From: CAZZKE01 sp964655005
GTDB lineage: Bacteria; Pseudomonadota; Alphaproteobacteria; Rhodospirillales; JABHCV01
Reading direction: 5' to 3'
Length of the DNA stretch: 64,000 bases
Assembly (NCBI GenBank): GCA_964655005.1
Contig: CAZZKE010000002.1
Location: 1-64,000 of the forward strand
Shown: positions 17,407 through 25,922 of the stretch, one piece after another
How positions within the stretch are numbered: position 1 is the first letter of the stretch
Layout of the letters: each line of letters starts with the position of its first letter
The notes under the pieces: generated by a model
Told to the model about the DNA's origin: nothing
What the model saw: only the letters and a program-made list of their open reading frames with translations
Database searches by the model: none
Position numbers and translations under genes: made by a program

Positions 17407-18330
17407 GTGAAGGACAAGCTGCAACCACTTGGGCAAGCCATTGCCGAGCATGTCATCCCCGGCAGCAGTGTGGTTATCGGGGCCTGCCTGGAAGCCGCCA
17501 TTCCGTTCGCCGCGACCTATGAAATCATCCGCCAGGGGATCACCGGCCTGGAAGTTATCGCGCCCATTTCCGACGCATCGAGCGATATGCTGATCGGGGC
17601 CGGGTGCGTGGCCGGAATTACCGGGGCCTGGGTCGGCAACGTTTCGGGCGGCCTGGCCCATAATTACCGCCGGGCCTTCGAAAACAGGGACCAGCCGTCG
17701 ATCAAATTGAACGATCATTCCAATTTTTCCATTGGCATGGCGCTGATGGCCGGCGCTTACGGTATGCCCTACGCGCCAATGCGGTCGATCCTGGGGTCGG
17801 ATATCGTCAAATCCAACGATCAGTTCATCACCGCCAAGAATCCCTTCTCCGCCGAAAAGGAACCGGTCGTTCTGGTTCCGCCGCTGATCCCCGATTTGGC
17901 CATTTTGGTGGTGCCGCGAGCCGACGCGGCGGGCAACAACCACTTCTGGGGCAGCCGGGGGGTGGCCCAGGAAGCGGCGCTGGCGGCGGAAAAGGTTATC
18001 CTGCTGGCCGAACAGATCGTCGCGCCCGAGGTTATTGCATCGGACCCCAGCCGGGTCCTTGTTCCGGGCTACCGGGTCGATGCCGTCTGTCACGTACCGG
18101 CGGGTGGGCATCCTTCGCCGATGACCGGAATGTGGCGGCGCGACAGCGAGTTTTTCAACGACTACCACAAGCGTTCGCGCACCGTGGAGGGTTTCCGCCA
18201 ATGGCTGGATGACTGGGTGTTCGGCGTCGCCGATCATTTGGCCTACCGGGATAAACTGGGGGCGGACCTTGAAAACCTAAAAATTACCGGCCAGGCGTTG
18301 GCGGCGCCGGTCAACTACGCGGCGGTCTAA
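17407..18330 (+). CDS. CoA-transferase family, subunit A (GctA/IpdA-like)
   Basis: 307 residues from GTG 17407 (VKDKLQPLGQAIAEHVIPGSSVVIGACLEA). A TTG at 17395 overlaps the ligase stop and is a less likely start. Family I CoA-transferase alpha features include the early glycine loop and PYAPMRSILGSDIVKSND. With the next gene it should form a heteromeric transferase that moves CoA between carboxylic acids, or a related ring-opening hydrolase. Its place after benzoate-CoA ligase suggests a role in aromatic or dicarboxylic acid metabolism; substrate unassigned. Confidence 0.75.
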   Translation: MKDKLQPLGQAIAEHVIPGSSVVIGACLEAAIPFAATYEIIRQGITGLEVIAPISDASSDMLIGAGCVAGITGAWVGNVSGGLAHNYRRAFENRDQPSIKLNDHSNFSIGMALMAGAYGMPYAPMRSILGSDIVKSNDQFITAKNPFSAEKEPVVLVPPLIPDLAILVVPRADAAGNNHFWGSRGVAQEAALAAEKVILLAEQIVAPEVIASDPSRVLVPGYRVDAVCHVPAGGHPSPMTGMWRRDSEFFNDYHKRSRTVEGFRQWLDDWVFGVADHLAYRDKLGADLENLKITGQALAAPVNYAAV

Positions 18331-18334
18331 GGCC

Positions 18335-19090
18335 ATGGCCGATTATTCAATACAGGAACTGATGATTATCGCGGCGGCCCGGGAAATAGCCGACGGCGAA
18401 CTGGTATTCGTCGGCATGCGATTGCCGATCACCGCCTATGGAGTGGCCAGGCTGACCCATGCGCCGAACGCCGTCGGCCTGTTCGAATGCGGCATCGCCC
18501 GCTACGCCCCGGCGACCGAAATGCTGTACACCATGGGCGATCCGCCGAACCAGCTGGGCGCCGCCTGGTCGGCGGGGCTGGTGCCGGTGATGAGCCAGTT
18601 GCAGCGGGGCCGGGTCGATGCCGGTTTCATCGGCGGCGCCGAGGTCGACCGTCACGGCAACGTCAACACTTCCTATATCGGTGATTTTAATTCACCCCGG
18701 GTCAAACTGCCGGGTTCGGGCGGGGCCGCCGATATCGCCACCATGTCGAAACGCCTGCTGGTGATAATCAACCACGACCGACGGCGGCTGGTGGAAAAGG
18801 TCGATTACGTAACCTCGCCGGGATATCTGGACGGCGGCGACAGCCGCAAGCGCGCCGGCCTGGCCGGAGGGCCATCGGCGGTAATTACCGACCGGGCCAT
18901 TCTGCGACCGCACGGGCCGGACCGTGAACTGCATCTGGCGTCGATCCATCACGGGCACGATATCGACGAAATTAACGACAATACCGGCTGGGAATTACAG
19001 ACCATGCCCGGCATGAACGAAACCGCACCGCCCAGCCGGGAAGAACTGGCGGCGCTGCATGAAATAGATAAAGACGGTTTTTGGCATTGA
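18335..19090 (+). CDS. CoA-transferase family, subunit B (GctB/IpdB-like)
   Basis: 251 residues, four bases after subunit A. THAPNAVGLFECGIARYAP carries a Glu in the E-x-G position used by family I CoA transferases to form the covalent CoA thioester, so transferase chemistry is plausible. The stretch GGAEVDRHGNVNTSYIGDF is typical of beta subunits. It probably works with subunit A in the lower part of the aromatic pathway or in activating an aromatic acid. The exact acids are unknown. Confidence 0.75.
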   Translation: MADYSIQELMIIAAAREIADGELVFVGMRLPITAYGVARLTHAPNAVGLFECGIARYAPATEMLYTMGDPPNQLGAAWSAGLVPVMSQLQRGRVDAGFIGGAEVDRHGNVNTSYIGDFNSPRVKLPGSGGAADIATMSKRLLVIINHDRRRLVEKVDYVTSPGYLDGGDSRKRAGLAGGPSAVITDRAILRPHGPDRELHLASIHHGHDIDEINDNTGWELQTMPGMNETAPPSREELAALHEIDKDGFWH

Positions 19091-19135
19091 AGGTAGCGGT
19101 AGAGAAGATATTCGCTTAGAATTTCAAATGTGTTG

Positions 19136-19151
19136 CAGGGGTGCGCCCCTG
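19136..19151 (+). other. Short RNA hairpin in the leader of the binding-protein gene
   Basis: CAGGGG-TGCG-CCCCTG is a perfect 6-bp stem with a 4-base loop, 30 bases before the livK-like start. No T-run follows, so it is not a terminator; it may stabilise a processed mRNA. Confidence 0.35.
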
Positions 19152-19180
19152 ACAGGAATTATTAACAGGGAGATAGAAAA

Positions 19181-20395
19181 ATGAGCACCTACAACAGCAA
19201 AACATCACGCCGGCGCTTTATGGCCGGAGCCGCCGCGACGACCGGTCTGGTCGCCGCCGCCAGTTTCGTGCCGAGCCGCTTCGCCATCGGCGCCAGGGCG
19301 CCGATCAAGATCGGCATCCTGCTGCCCTATTCCGGGACCTATGCCATGCTCGGCAATTCGATCACCAACGCCATGAAAATGCGGATCGAACAGGCCGGCG
19401 GCAGATTGGGCGGGCGGGCGATCGAATACATCGCCGTCGATAGCCAGATGTCGGTTCCGAAGGCGCCGCAGAACACCAACAAATTGATCAAAAAGGAAAA
19501 GGTCGACTTCCTGGTCGGTCCGGTGCATTCGGGGATCGCCGCCGCCATGGCCAAGATTATCGGCGCCCGCAAAACGCCGATCATGATCGTGCCAAACGCC
19601 GGCTCCAACGCCGTCACCGGCCCCCTGTGCGCCCCCAATATTTTCCGTACCTCGTTTTCCAACTGGCAGCCGGCTTATCCGGGCGGCATCCTGATGGGTA
19701 AGGAAGGGCACAAGACCTGCATCACTATTTCCTGGAAATACGGCGCCGGCATCCAGATGATGGCGGCCGGTCGTGACGGTTTCGCGACGACGGGCGGCAA
19801 GTCGATCAAGGATTTTCTGCTGCCGTTCCCGAACGTGGAATTCCAGGCTCACCTGTCGGAAATTGCGGCCTTGAAGCCGGACGCCGTATTCGCCTTCTTC
19901 TCGGGTGGCGGCGCGACCAAGTTCCTCAAGGATTACGCGGCGGTCGGCCTCAAGGAAAAAATTCCATTGTATGGCCCGGGCTTCCTGACCGAAGGGGTCG
20001 AAAAGGCCGCCGGCGCCGCCGCCGAAGGCATCAAGACGACACTGCATTACGCATCCAACCTGGACAATCCGGAAAACCACCAGTTCCGCGCCGATTACCA
20101 GAAGGCCTTTGGCAGCAGCCCCAATGTGTTCTCGGTTCAGGGTTATGACACCGGTTCGCTGCTGTTGCAGGCCGCCGCCGCCGTCGGCGGCGACATCGAA
20201 GCGACGGCGGATGTCATCGCGGCCATGGAAACATCCAAGGTTCCCGACAGCCCGCGCGGACCGTGGACAATGTCGAAGGCCCACAACCCGATCCAGAACA
20301 TCTATCTGCGGCAGGTCGAAAACGGTCAGCAGAAGCTGTTGGGCATCGCCGCCGAGCAGCTTGAAGACCCGGCAACCGGTTGCAAGATGGTCTGA
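19181..20395 (+). CDS. Branched-chain-type ABC transporter substrate-binding protein (Tat-exported)
   Basis: 404 residues. The N-terminus has a twin-arginine signal (SRRRFMAGAAATTGLVAAASF), then IKIGILLPYSGTYAMLGNSI and FLVGPVHSGIAAAM, typical of LivK/Peripla_BP_6 proteins. Members next to aromatic-acid genes often bind benzoate-like compounds; here benzoate, phenylacetate or related acids are the best guess (inference). A well-placed AACAGGGAG ribosome site precedes the ATG. A strong terminator lies between this gene and the permeases, which would give extra binding-protein transcript. Confidence 0.85.
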   Translation: MSTYNSKTSRRRFMAGAAATTGLVAAASFVPSRFAIGARAPIKIGILLPYSGTYAMLGNSITNAMKMRIEQAGGRLGGRAIEYIAVDSQMSVPKAPQNTNKLIKKEKVDFLVGPVHSGIAAAMAKIIGARKTPIMIVPNAGSNAVTGPLCAPNIFRTSFSNWQPAYPGGILMGKEGHKTCITISWKYGAGIQMMAAGRDGFATTGGKSIKDFLLPFPNVEFQAHLSEIAALKPDAVFAFFSGGGATKFLKDYAAVGLKEKIPLYGPGFLTEGVEKAAGAAAEGIKTTLHYASNLDNPENHQFRADYQKAFGSSPNVFSVQGYDTGSLLLQAAAAVGGDIEATADVIAAMETSKVPDSPRGPWTMSKAHNPIQNIYLRQVENGQQKLLGIAAEQLEDPATGCKMV

Positions 20396-20417
20396 TTAAA
20401 GGCGTAAAATAAAAGCC

Positions 20418-20456
20418 AGCCCCGGCGTAAACAGATTGCGCCGGGGCTCTTTTATT
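20418..20456 (+). terminator. Rho-independent terminator between binding protein and permeases
   Basis: AGCCCCGGCG (20418-20427) pairs perfectly with CGCCGGGGCT (20439-20448) around an 11-base loop, followed by CTTTTATT. It lies inside an operon, so it probably reduces rather than stops permease expression. Confidence 0.8.
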
Positions 20457-20472
20457 GCCTTATTGTATTTTC

Positions 20473-21339
20473 ATGGATTTTGTCACCTTCCTCATTCAGG
20501 TCTTAAACGGCGTCCAGTACGGCTTCACCCTGTTCCTGGTGGCCAGTGGACTGACGCTGATTTTCGGCATCATGGGCATCATCAATCTGGCCCACGGCGC
20601 ATTCTATATGGTCGGCGCCTATATAACGTTCTGGCTGATCGGCATTACCGACAATCTGGCCGTGGCCATCGCGCTTGGCCTGCCGATCATGCTGGTCTTT
20701 GGATACGTCATAGAAAGGCTGGCGATCTCGGTCCTGTACAAACGGGACCACCTGTATCAGGTGTTGCTGAGCTACGGATTGATCCTGATTCTCAATGAAA
20801 TGCAGAAAATTCTCTGGGGCAGCGATTTTTACAGTGTGCCGGTACCGGATATACTGTCGGCCTCGATACCCATGGGCAACCAGGAATACCCGGTTTACCG
20901 GCTGTTCGTATCATTGGTCTGCATGATCGTGGCGGCCGGTATGTATGTGGTTATCAGCAAGACAAAGCTTGGAATGATGATCCGGGCCGGGGCCACGGAC
21001 CGGGAAACGGCGCAGGCGCTGGGCATCAATATCGGCAAGGTTTTTGCCATCGTCTTCAGCCTGGGCGCGGCGCTGGCCGGTTTTTCCGGGATGATCGACG
21101 CGCCGCTCAGTTCAGTCTATCCGGGCATGGGGGATTTTATCCTGATTATTTCGTTCGTGGTCATCGTCATCGGCGGTATCGGTTCGATCAAGGGGGCCTT
21201 CGTCGGCGCCATGCTGGTCGGCCTGGCCGATACCTTCGGCAAGGTGCTGCTGCCGGAACTGTCATCCATGGTGATCTACGCGCTGATGGCGCTGGTCCTG
21301 ATGTGGCGTCCGCAGGGCCTGTTCGGGCGGCAGACGTAA
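20473..21339 (+). CDS. Branched-chain-type ABC transporter permease (LivH family)
   Basis: 288 residues from ATG 20473 (MDFVTFLIQVLNGVQYGFTLFLVASGLTL). The protein is polytopic, with INLAHGAFYMVGAY and the ATPase-coupling segment RAGATDRETAQALGINIGKVFAIVF. It pairs with the LivM protein six bases downstream to form the inner-membrane channel. Its start is 25 bases beyond the terminator stem, so part of its transcription must read through. Substrate is set by the binding protein. Confidence 0.88.
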   Translation: MDFVTFLIQVLNGVQYGFTLFLVASGLTLIFGIMGIINLAHGAFYMVGAYITFWLIGITDNLAVAIALGLPIMLVFGYVIERLAISVLYKRDHLYQVLLSYGLILILNEMQKILWGSDFYSVPVPDILSASIPMGNQEYPVYRLFVSLVCMIVAAGMYVVISKTKLGMMIRAGATDRETAQALGINIGKVFAIVFSLGAALAGFSGMIDAPLSSVYPGMGDFILIISFVVIVIGGIGSIKGAFVGAMLVGLADTFGKVLLPELSSMVIYALMALVLMWRPQGLFGRQT

Positions 21340-21345
21340 CCAGCC

Positions 21346-22314
21346 ATGAGCCATTCCCGCCCCCTGCTTGTTTTTCTGTTAGCCGCCGTCATGGCGCTGG
21401 CGGCTTTCCCCTTCGTCGGTGACGAATATTATCAGGACCTGGTGGTCAGCCTGATGATTATGGGCATTCTCGCCATGAGCCTGGACCTGTTGATCGGCTT
21501 TACCGGGCTGGTCAGTTTCGGCCATGCCGCATTTTTCGGGCTGGCCGGCTATTTGCTGGCTATCGTAACGCCGGAAAGCGCCGCCGCCAGTATCTGGCTG
21601 GCATTGCCGGTCAGCCTGATCGGATCGGCCCTGGCGGCGCTGGTTATAGGCTGGTTTTCGGTGCGCACATCGGGCATCTACTTCATCATGATCACCCTGG
21701 CGTTCGCCCAGATGCTTTATTACTTCTTTAACGAAAATCAGGCACTGGGCGGTTCGGACGGTATCTTCATTTACGCCAAGCCCGATGTTTCCATCGGCGG
21801 TTTTCAACTGCTTGATCTGAGCAATCAATCGACCTTCTATTATTTTGTGCTGGCCGGGCTGGTGCTGGCCTACCTGTTGCTGAATACGATTCTGAAGGCG
21901 CCGTTCGGGCAGGTGATTCGCGGCATCCACGCCAACGAGGCACGGACCCGGGCGCTTGGCTTCAACACCCGTCGCTACAAACTGGTTAGTTTCGTAATCG
22001 CCGGCACCCTGGCCGGTTTCGCCGGTTTTCTGGAAGCCGCGCACGGTGGCATCATGAGCCCGGCCTTCCTGGGCTGGCACGAATCGGGGATGGCCATGAT
22101 GGTCGTTATCCTGGGCGGCATCGGCACCCTTTACGGGCCGGTGCTGGGGGCCTTCGTTATGGGCTTTTTGCAGGATTACCTGCAGGAAATCTGGGGCGAT
22201 CACTGGTTGCTGCTGCTTGGCTTCTTCGTTATCGCCGTGGTCCTGTTCCTGCCCCGTGGCCTGGCCGGCATCGCCCGGCGGCGGGATCCCGGTAAGAAGG
22301 GGCAACAGGAATGA
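21346..22314 (+). CDS. Branched-chain-type ABC transporter permease (LivM family)
   Basis: 322 residues and polytopic. It contains LLIGFTGLVSFGHAAFFGLAGY near the N-terminus, the coupling loop GIHANEARTRALGFNTRRYKL, and GGIGTLYGPVLGAFVMGFLQDYLQEIWGDHWLLLLG near the end. It is the second inner-membrane subunit of the aromatic-acid-associated transporter. It overlaps the ATPase gene by four bases (ATGA), so translation is coupled. Confidence 0.88.
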   Translation: MSHSRPLLVFLLAAVMALAAFPFVGDEYYQDLVVSLMIMGILAMSLDLLIGFTGLVSFGHAAFFGLAGYLLAIVTPESAAASIWLALPVSLIGSALAALVIGWFSVRTSGIYFIMITLAFAQMLYYFFNENQALGGSDGIFIYAKPDVSIGGFQLLDLSNQSTFYYFVLAGLVLAYLLLNTILKAPFGQVIRGIHANEARTRALGFNTRRYKLVSFVIAGTLAGFAGFLEAAHGGIMSPAFLGWHESGMAMMVVILGGIGTLYGPVLGAFVMGFLQDYLQEIWGDHWLLLLGFFVIAVVLFLPRGLAGIARRRDPGKKGQQE

Positions 22315-23069
22315 CCGGGCCGCTGTTGCAAACCAGGGATTTGTCGAAAAACTTTGGCGGGTTGAGCGCCGTCAGTAACGTCACCATTGATTTCATGCCC
22401 GGTCAGGTGCACGCCATAATCGGCCCCAACGGGGCCGGCAAGACGACCCTGATTAACCTGTTGTCGGGCGAGCTGAAACCATCGGGCGGGATAATTTCGT
22501 TCAAGGGCCAGGATATTTCGGCGGCCCCCGTATACGAAATTTCGCAGTTGGGGATTGGCCGCAGTTTCCAGAAAACCAATATATTTCCTGATTTCACCTG
22601 CCTGGGCAACTGCCTGTTGGCCGGACAATCGCGAATGAAGTCATCCATGCGGTTTCTGCGCCGGGCCAGCGGCTATGACGAGATACGCGTCCGCGCCGAA
22701 ACGGCGCTGGACCTTTGCGGCCTTGCCGACCGCGCCGACTGGACCGCCTCGGCGATGAGCTATGGCGAACAGCGGCAACTGGAAATTGGCATGATGCTGG
22801 CGACGGAACCGGAATTGCTTTTGCTGGATGAACCGTTGGCCGGCATGGGCCGGGATGAATCGGGCCGGGTCGTCGAATTAATCAAACGCCTGGCGGATAA
22901 TCATACGGTGATCCTGATCGAACACGACATGGACGCGGTTTTCGCCGTTGCCCAGGTGCTTACGGTGATGGTTAACGGCACCGTGCTGGCCAGCGGAACG
23001 CCGCAACAAATCCGCGCCAGTCAGGATGTGCAGGACGCCTATCTGGGCGGTGGCGAGGACGAACAATGA
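22311..23069 (+). CDS. Branched-chain-type ABC transporter ATPase (LivG family)
   Basis: 252 residues. Walker A is GPNGAGKTTLINLLSG (about residue 38), the signature-like region is ASAMSYGEQRQLEIGMML, Walker B is LLLLDEPLAGMG, and the switch His is in LIEHDMD. It drives uptake through the LivH/LivM pair. ATGA overlaps occur on both sides, with livM and livF. Confidence 0.9.
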   Translation: MTGPLLQTRDLSKNFGGLSAVSNVTIDFMPGQVHAIIGPNGAGKTTLINLLSGELKPSGGIISFKGQDISAAPVYEISQLGIGRSFQKTNIFPDFTCLGNCLLAGQSRMKSSMRFLRRASGYDEIRVRAETALDLCGLADRADWTASAMSYGEQRQLEIGMMLATEPELLLLDEPLAGMGRDESGRVVELIKRLADNHTVILIEHDMDAVFAVAQVLTVMVNGTVLASGTPQQIRASQDVQDAYLGGGEDEQ

Positions 23070-23785
23070 AGGCATCCCCGGCCCTGCTGGAAGTTAGCGG
23101 ACTGCACGCCCATTACGGCGCCAGCCATATTCTGCACGGTATCGATTTTACCGTCCGGGCCGGTGAATGCCTGAGCCTTATGGGCCGCAACGGCATGGGC
23201 AAGACGACAACCATCCGCTCTATTTTTGGCCTGACCCCGGCCAGCCGGGGCCAGATTACCATCAGGGGTCGGGACGTTACCGCCAGCCCGCCCCATGCCA
23301 TCGCCCGCCTGGGCCTGGGCCTGGTGCCGGAGGGGCGCGGCATTTTTTCCGATTTAACGGTGCTGGAAAATCTTAACATGTCGGCCCGGCCCGGCCTGGA
23401 CGGCAACCGTGCGTGGACTCTGGAAAAGGTCCTGCAAACATTCCCTCGCTTAAGCGAACGACTCGGCAACATGGGCAATCATCTGTCGGGCGGCGAACAG
23501 CAGATGCTGGCCATCGGCCGGGCCCTGATGACCAACCCGGAACTGCTGGTTCTGGATGAGGCGACGGAAGGCCTGGCGCCGCTGATCCGCAAGGAAATAT
23601 GGTCGGTAGTGCGGACGATCAAGGAAGCCGGCATCGCCACCATTCTGGTCGATAAGGACCTGGACGCCCTGCTTCAGGTCAGCGACCACTGCCTGATTCT
23701 GGTCAAGGGCCAGGTTGTCTACAGCGGCGCCTCGGACGATCTCGCCGCCCACCCGGAAATCCACGAACGGCATCTCGGAATTTAG
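23066..23785 (+). CDS. Branched-chain-type ABC transporter ATPase (LivF family)
   Basis: 239 residues. Walker A is MGRNGMGKTTTIRSIFG, with the Met-Gly variant common in LivF. The signature is HLSGGEQQMLAIGRAL and Walker B is LLVLDEATEGLAP. The usual switch-region His is replaced: LVDKDLDALLQV has Lys-Asp where most ATPases have a His. It completes the binding protein-permease-ATPase set and is the last gene of this plus-strand operon, converging with the DUF4863 gene. Confidence 0.9.
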   Translation: MKASPALLEVSGLHAHYGASHILHGIDFTVRAGECLSLMGRNGMGKTTTIRSIFGLTPASRGQITIRGRDVTASPPHAIARLGLGLVPEGRGIFSDLTVLENLNMSARPGLDGNRAWTLEKVLQTFPRLSERLGNMGNHLSGGEQQMLAIGRALMTNPELLVLDEATEGLAPLIRKEIWSVVRTIKEAGIATILVDKDLDALLQVSDHCLILVKGQVVYSGASDDLAAHPEIHERHLGI

Positions 23786-23820
23786 GGCCTATCCGGACTA
23801 ATATAAACCACTCTGACGGG

Positions 23821-24288
23821 TCAGCTTTTGGTGAACTCGATCTCGCCGCCCGGCAGCAGGTACAGCACCAGCGCCTCGCCGTCGCTGACGGTGGGGTTAT
23901 GGGCCGAACCCGGCTGATTGACGCACCAGCCGGCGCCGTGGCCGTCGAACCTGGCGTCCGGGTCAACCGGTATGGTCAGGCAAACCTCGCCGGTCGGGTG
24001 TGAATGATGGGGGCCGACGATATCTTTCAACTGGACCACATCGACGCTCAGGTTACGGGTTTCGGGCGCCGGCTCGATGATCCGCCCGAACCGCCGTCCC
24101 GGCGCGCCCTGGGCGCACATCCAGCCATCCTCAATGGCCTCGTGACAGGCCGCCTCAATGGATTTAAACAAATCGCCATTGGGTGGAAATTCCTGATTCA
24201 GGCTGTCGGCCAATTGCCGGTCTATGTCCCGACCGTCAATGGCCTTTATGACCGGGCTCAGCAGCGTTTGAAATTGTTCCTTGTTCAT
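23821..24288 (-). CDS. DUF4863 family protein (4-hydroxylaminobenzoate lyase-like)
   Basis: 155 residues. The N-terminal helical part (MNKEQFQTLLSPVIKAIDGRD) is followed by a compact beta-rich part with GPHHSHPTGEVCLTIPV, which looks like a metal-binding His cluster, and ends in GEALVLYLLPGGEIEF. The family includes 4-hydroxylaminobenzoate lyases of nitrobenzoate degraders (family knowledge). Here it sits between benzoate uptake genes and a thioesterase, so an auxiliary role on an aromatic acid or its CoA ester is likely, but the reaction is not shown. It is in a two-gene minus-strand unit with the thioesterase, 16 bases apart. Confidence 0.65.
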   Translation of the reverse strand: MNKEQFQTLLSPVIKAIDGRDIDRQLADSLNQEFPPNGDLFKSIEAACHEAIEDGWMCAQGAPGRRFGRIIEPAPETRNLSVDVVQLKDIVGPHHSHPTGEVCLTIPVDPDARFDGHGAGWCVNQPGSAHNPTVSDGEALVLYLLPGGEIEFTKS

Positions 24289-24304
24289 GGTTGCATTCCT
24301 ACGG

Positions 24305-24769
24305 TTATGTTTGATTGTTTTCCTGGCAGACGGCCTGATAAGCCAGAATCCGCCGGCGAAATTCCGGGATTATTTCCTTGGGCGTGTATTCCGGTATGGA
24401 GATAAGGCAGGATACCAGCCTGACCCGGAAAAATTCCTCGCCGGCGTCGTCCTGCCCGGTGACCCGCGTGGTCAGGGAGCAGCGCCCGACTTCGAGAACG
24501 TCCAGTTTCAGGGTCATCACATCATCGACCGCCGGGGGCTTCAGGAAATCCAGTTCCGCCCGAACCGTAGGGAAACCCATGGATAATTCCTTGTTAAGCT
24601 TGATCCAGGTCACGCCCAGGACCTCGCCGTTCCATATTTCCAGCGTTTCCATGGCGTAATCCAGGACCCGCGGGGTGTAAATGATCCCGGCCGGGTCGCA
24701 ATGCCCCCAGGATACGGTCCGGCTAACCCGAAGGGGCCGCACGGTATTGTTGTTCTGAAGGCTTTGCAA
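24305..24769 (-). CDS. 4-hydroxybenzoyl-CoA thioesterase-family acyl-CoA thioesterase
   Basis: 154 residues, hotdog fold. SWGHCDPAGIIYTPRVLDYAMETLE carries the Asp of the classic D-x-x-G-I-x-Y/F active-site motif of the Pseudomonas-type 4HBT family. It should hydrolyse an aromatic acyl-CoA such as benzoyl-CoA or an analogue, possibly to free CoA from dead-end thioesters. It is transcribed with the DUF4863 gene and is divergent from the GNAT pair. Confidence 0.78.
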   Translation of the reverse strand: MQSLQNNNTVRPLRVSRTVSWGHCDPAGIIYTPRVLDYAMETLEIWNGEVLGVTWIKLNKELSMGFPTVRAELDFLKPPAVDDVMTLKLDVLEVGRCSLTTRVTGQDDAGEEFFRVRLVSCLISIPEYTPKEIIPEFRRRILAYQAVCQENNQT

Positions 24770-24896
24770 TAGATTCTCCTGATGCCAGACTATACATGCC
24801 CCGTCTTATCACGACAGAACCCGCTAATCGATTGACTTTTTACTAATTACGCATTAAAGTACCAAATTATACAATAATCTCCGAAGGATAGCTCCG

Positions 24897-25358
24897 ATGA
24901 GTTCCAAGGAAGACAACCAGCCCAGACCCCTCAAGCCTGACGATCTGGACCGGGTGGTCGATATCGACGCCCGCATCACCGGTCGTTCGCGGCGTCTTTT
25001 TTTCGAAAAACGTCTGCAGGCGGCGCTGTCCGATCCGCACGGGTTTGTCGCCCTGGCGATTGAAAATGCCGATGCGCGGCTGGCCGGTTTCGCCATCGCC
25101 AGGATTCAAAACGGTGAATTTGGCGACGATCACCGGATCGCCGTGCTTGATGTTATCGGCGTCGACCCCGATGCCCGGCACGGTGGCGTTGGATCGGCGC
25201 TTCTTGCGGGCGTCGACGAACGCTTGAAAAAAATGAACATCGGAGAACTGCGCACCCAAATCGATTGGCAAGGCCGCGACCTGATGCAGTTTTTCGCCGC
25301 CGCCGGATTTAATCTGGCGTTTGACCAGGTACTGGAACGCCCGCTTGCGGGACGTTAG
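24897..25358 (+). CDS. GNAT-family N-acetyltransferase (box-cluster paralogue 2)
   Basis: 153 residues. LKPDDLDRVVDIDARITGRSRRLFFEKRL, ARLAGFAIARIQNGEFG and VIGVDPDARHGGVGSALL match the layout of its neighbour at 25368 and the gene at 12094. The acetyl-CoA loop is reduced (RHGGVG). It is followed nine bases later by its closest paralogue. Targets may be proteins such as the CoA ligases of this cluster, but this is inference; small-molecule substrates are possible. Confidence 0.72.
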   Translation: MSSKEDNQPRPLKPDDLDRVVDIDARITGRSRRLFFEKRLQAALSDPHGFVALAIENADARLAGFAIARIQNGEFGDDHRIAVLDVIGVDPDARHGGVGSALLAGVDERLKKMNIGELRTQIDWQGRDLMQFFAAAGFNLAFDQVLERPLAGR

Positions 25359-25367
25359 GACGAACAT

Positions 25368-25907
25368 ATGACGCACCCAGAAGACACCGGCGCCGCCCGG
25401 CACAGGATGGATTCCGACATGGCCGACTACAGCGGCCCGGACGGCGACGATTTCGAAGCCCTGTCGCGAGACAGCTTTCCCGTCCGCTCCATGCGCAGCG
25501 ATGACCTGGATGATATCATCCGCATCGACGCCAAACTGACCGGTCGCAACCGGCACGACTATTTTCAGGCCAAGTTACAGGAAGTGATGGTCGAAACCGG
25601 GGTCAGAGTATCCCTGGTTACCGAAATTGATGGCCACGCCGCGGGCTTTATCATGGCCCGCGTCGATTTCGGAGAGTTCGGGCGCACCGAAACGACGGCG
25701 GTAATCGATACCCTGGGTGTCGATCCCGGTCACGGCCACAAGGGTGTCGCCGATGCCTTGCTGTCGCAGTTGATAATCAACCTGAACGCCCTGCATGTGG
25801 AGCGCATCCGCACCACTGTCGCCTGGAACAATCACCAGCTTCTCAACTTTCTGGATCATCAGGATTTTCGACCGGCTCAGCAACTGGTGCTGTCGAAAAA
25901 AATCTGA
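25368..25907 (+). CDS. GNAT-family N-acetyltransferase (box-cluster paralogue 3)
   Basis: 179 residues with about 35 extra N-terminal residues (acidic, DYSGPDGDDFEALSRDSF). The core MRSDDLDDIIRIDAKLTGRNRHDYF, GFIMARVDFGEFG, and LGVDPGHGHKGVADALL closely tracks the gene directly upstream, so they are tandem duplicates. An internal ATG (MDSDMADYS) could be the true start. Role unknown, as for its paralogues. Confidence 0.72.
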   Translation: MTHPEDTGAARHRMDSDMADYSGPDGDDFEALSRDSFPVRSMRSDDLDDIIRIDAKLTGRNRHDYFQAKLQEVMVETGVRVSLVTEIDGHAAGFIMARVDFGEFGRTETTAVIDTLGVDPGHGHKGVADALLSQLIINLNALHVERIRTTVAWNNHQLLNFLDHQDFRPAQQLVLSKKI

Positions 25908-25922
25908 CTTTGCCGGTGTCGT

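Noticed and set aside
17080..18237. Open frame of 385 codons on the minus strand
   Set aside because: Antisense to the benzoate-CoA ligase and CoA-transferase subunit A, with no recognisable domain.
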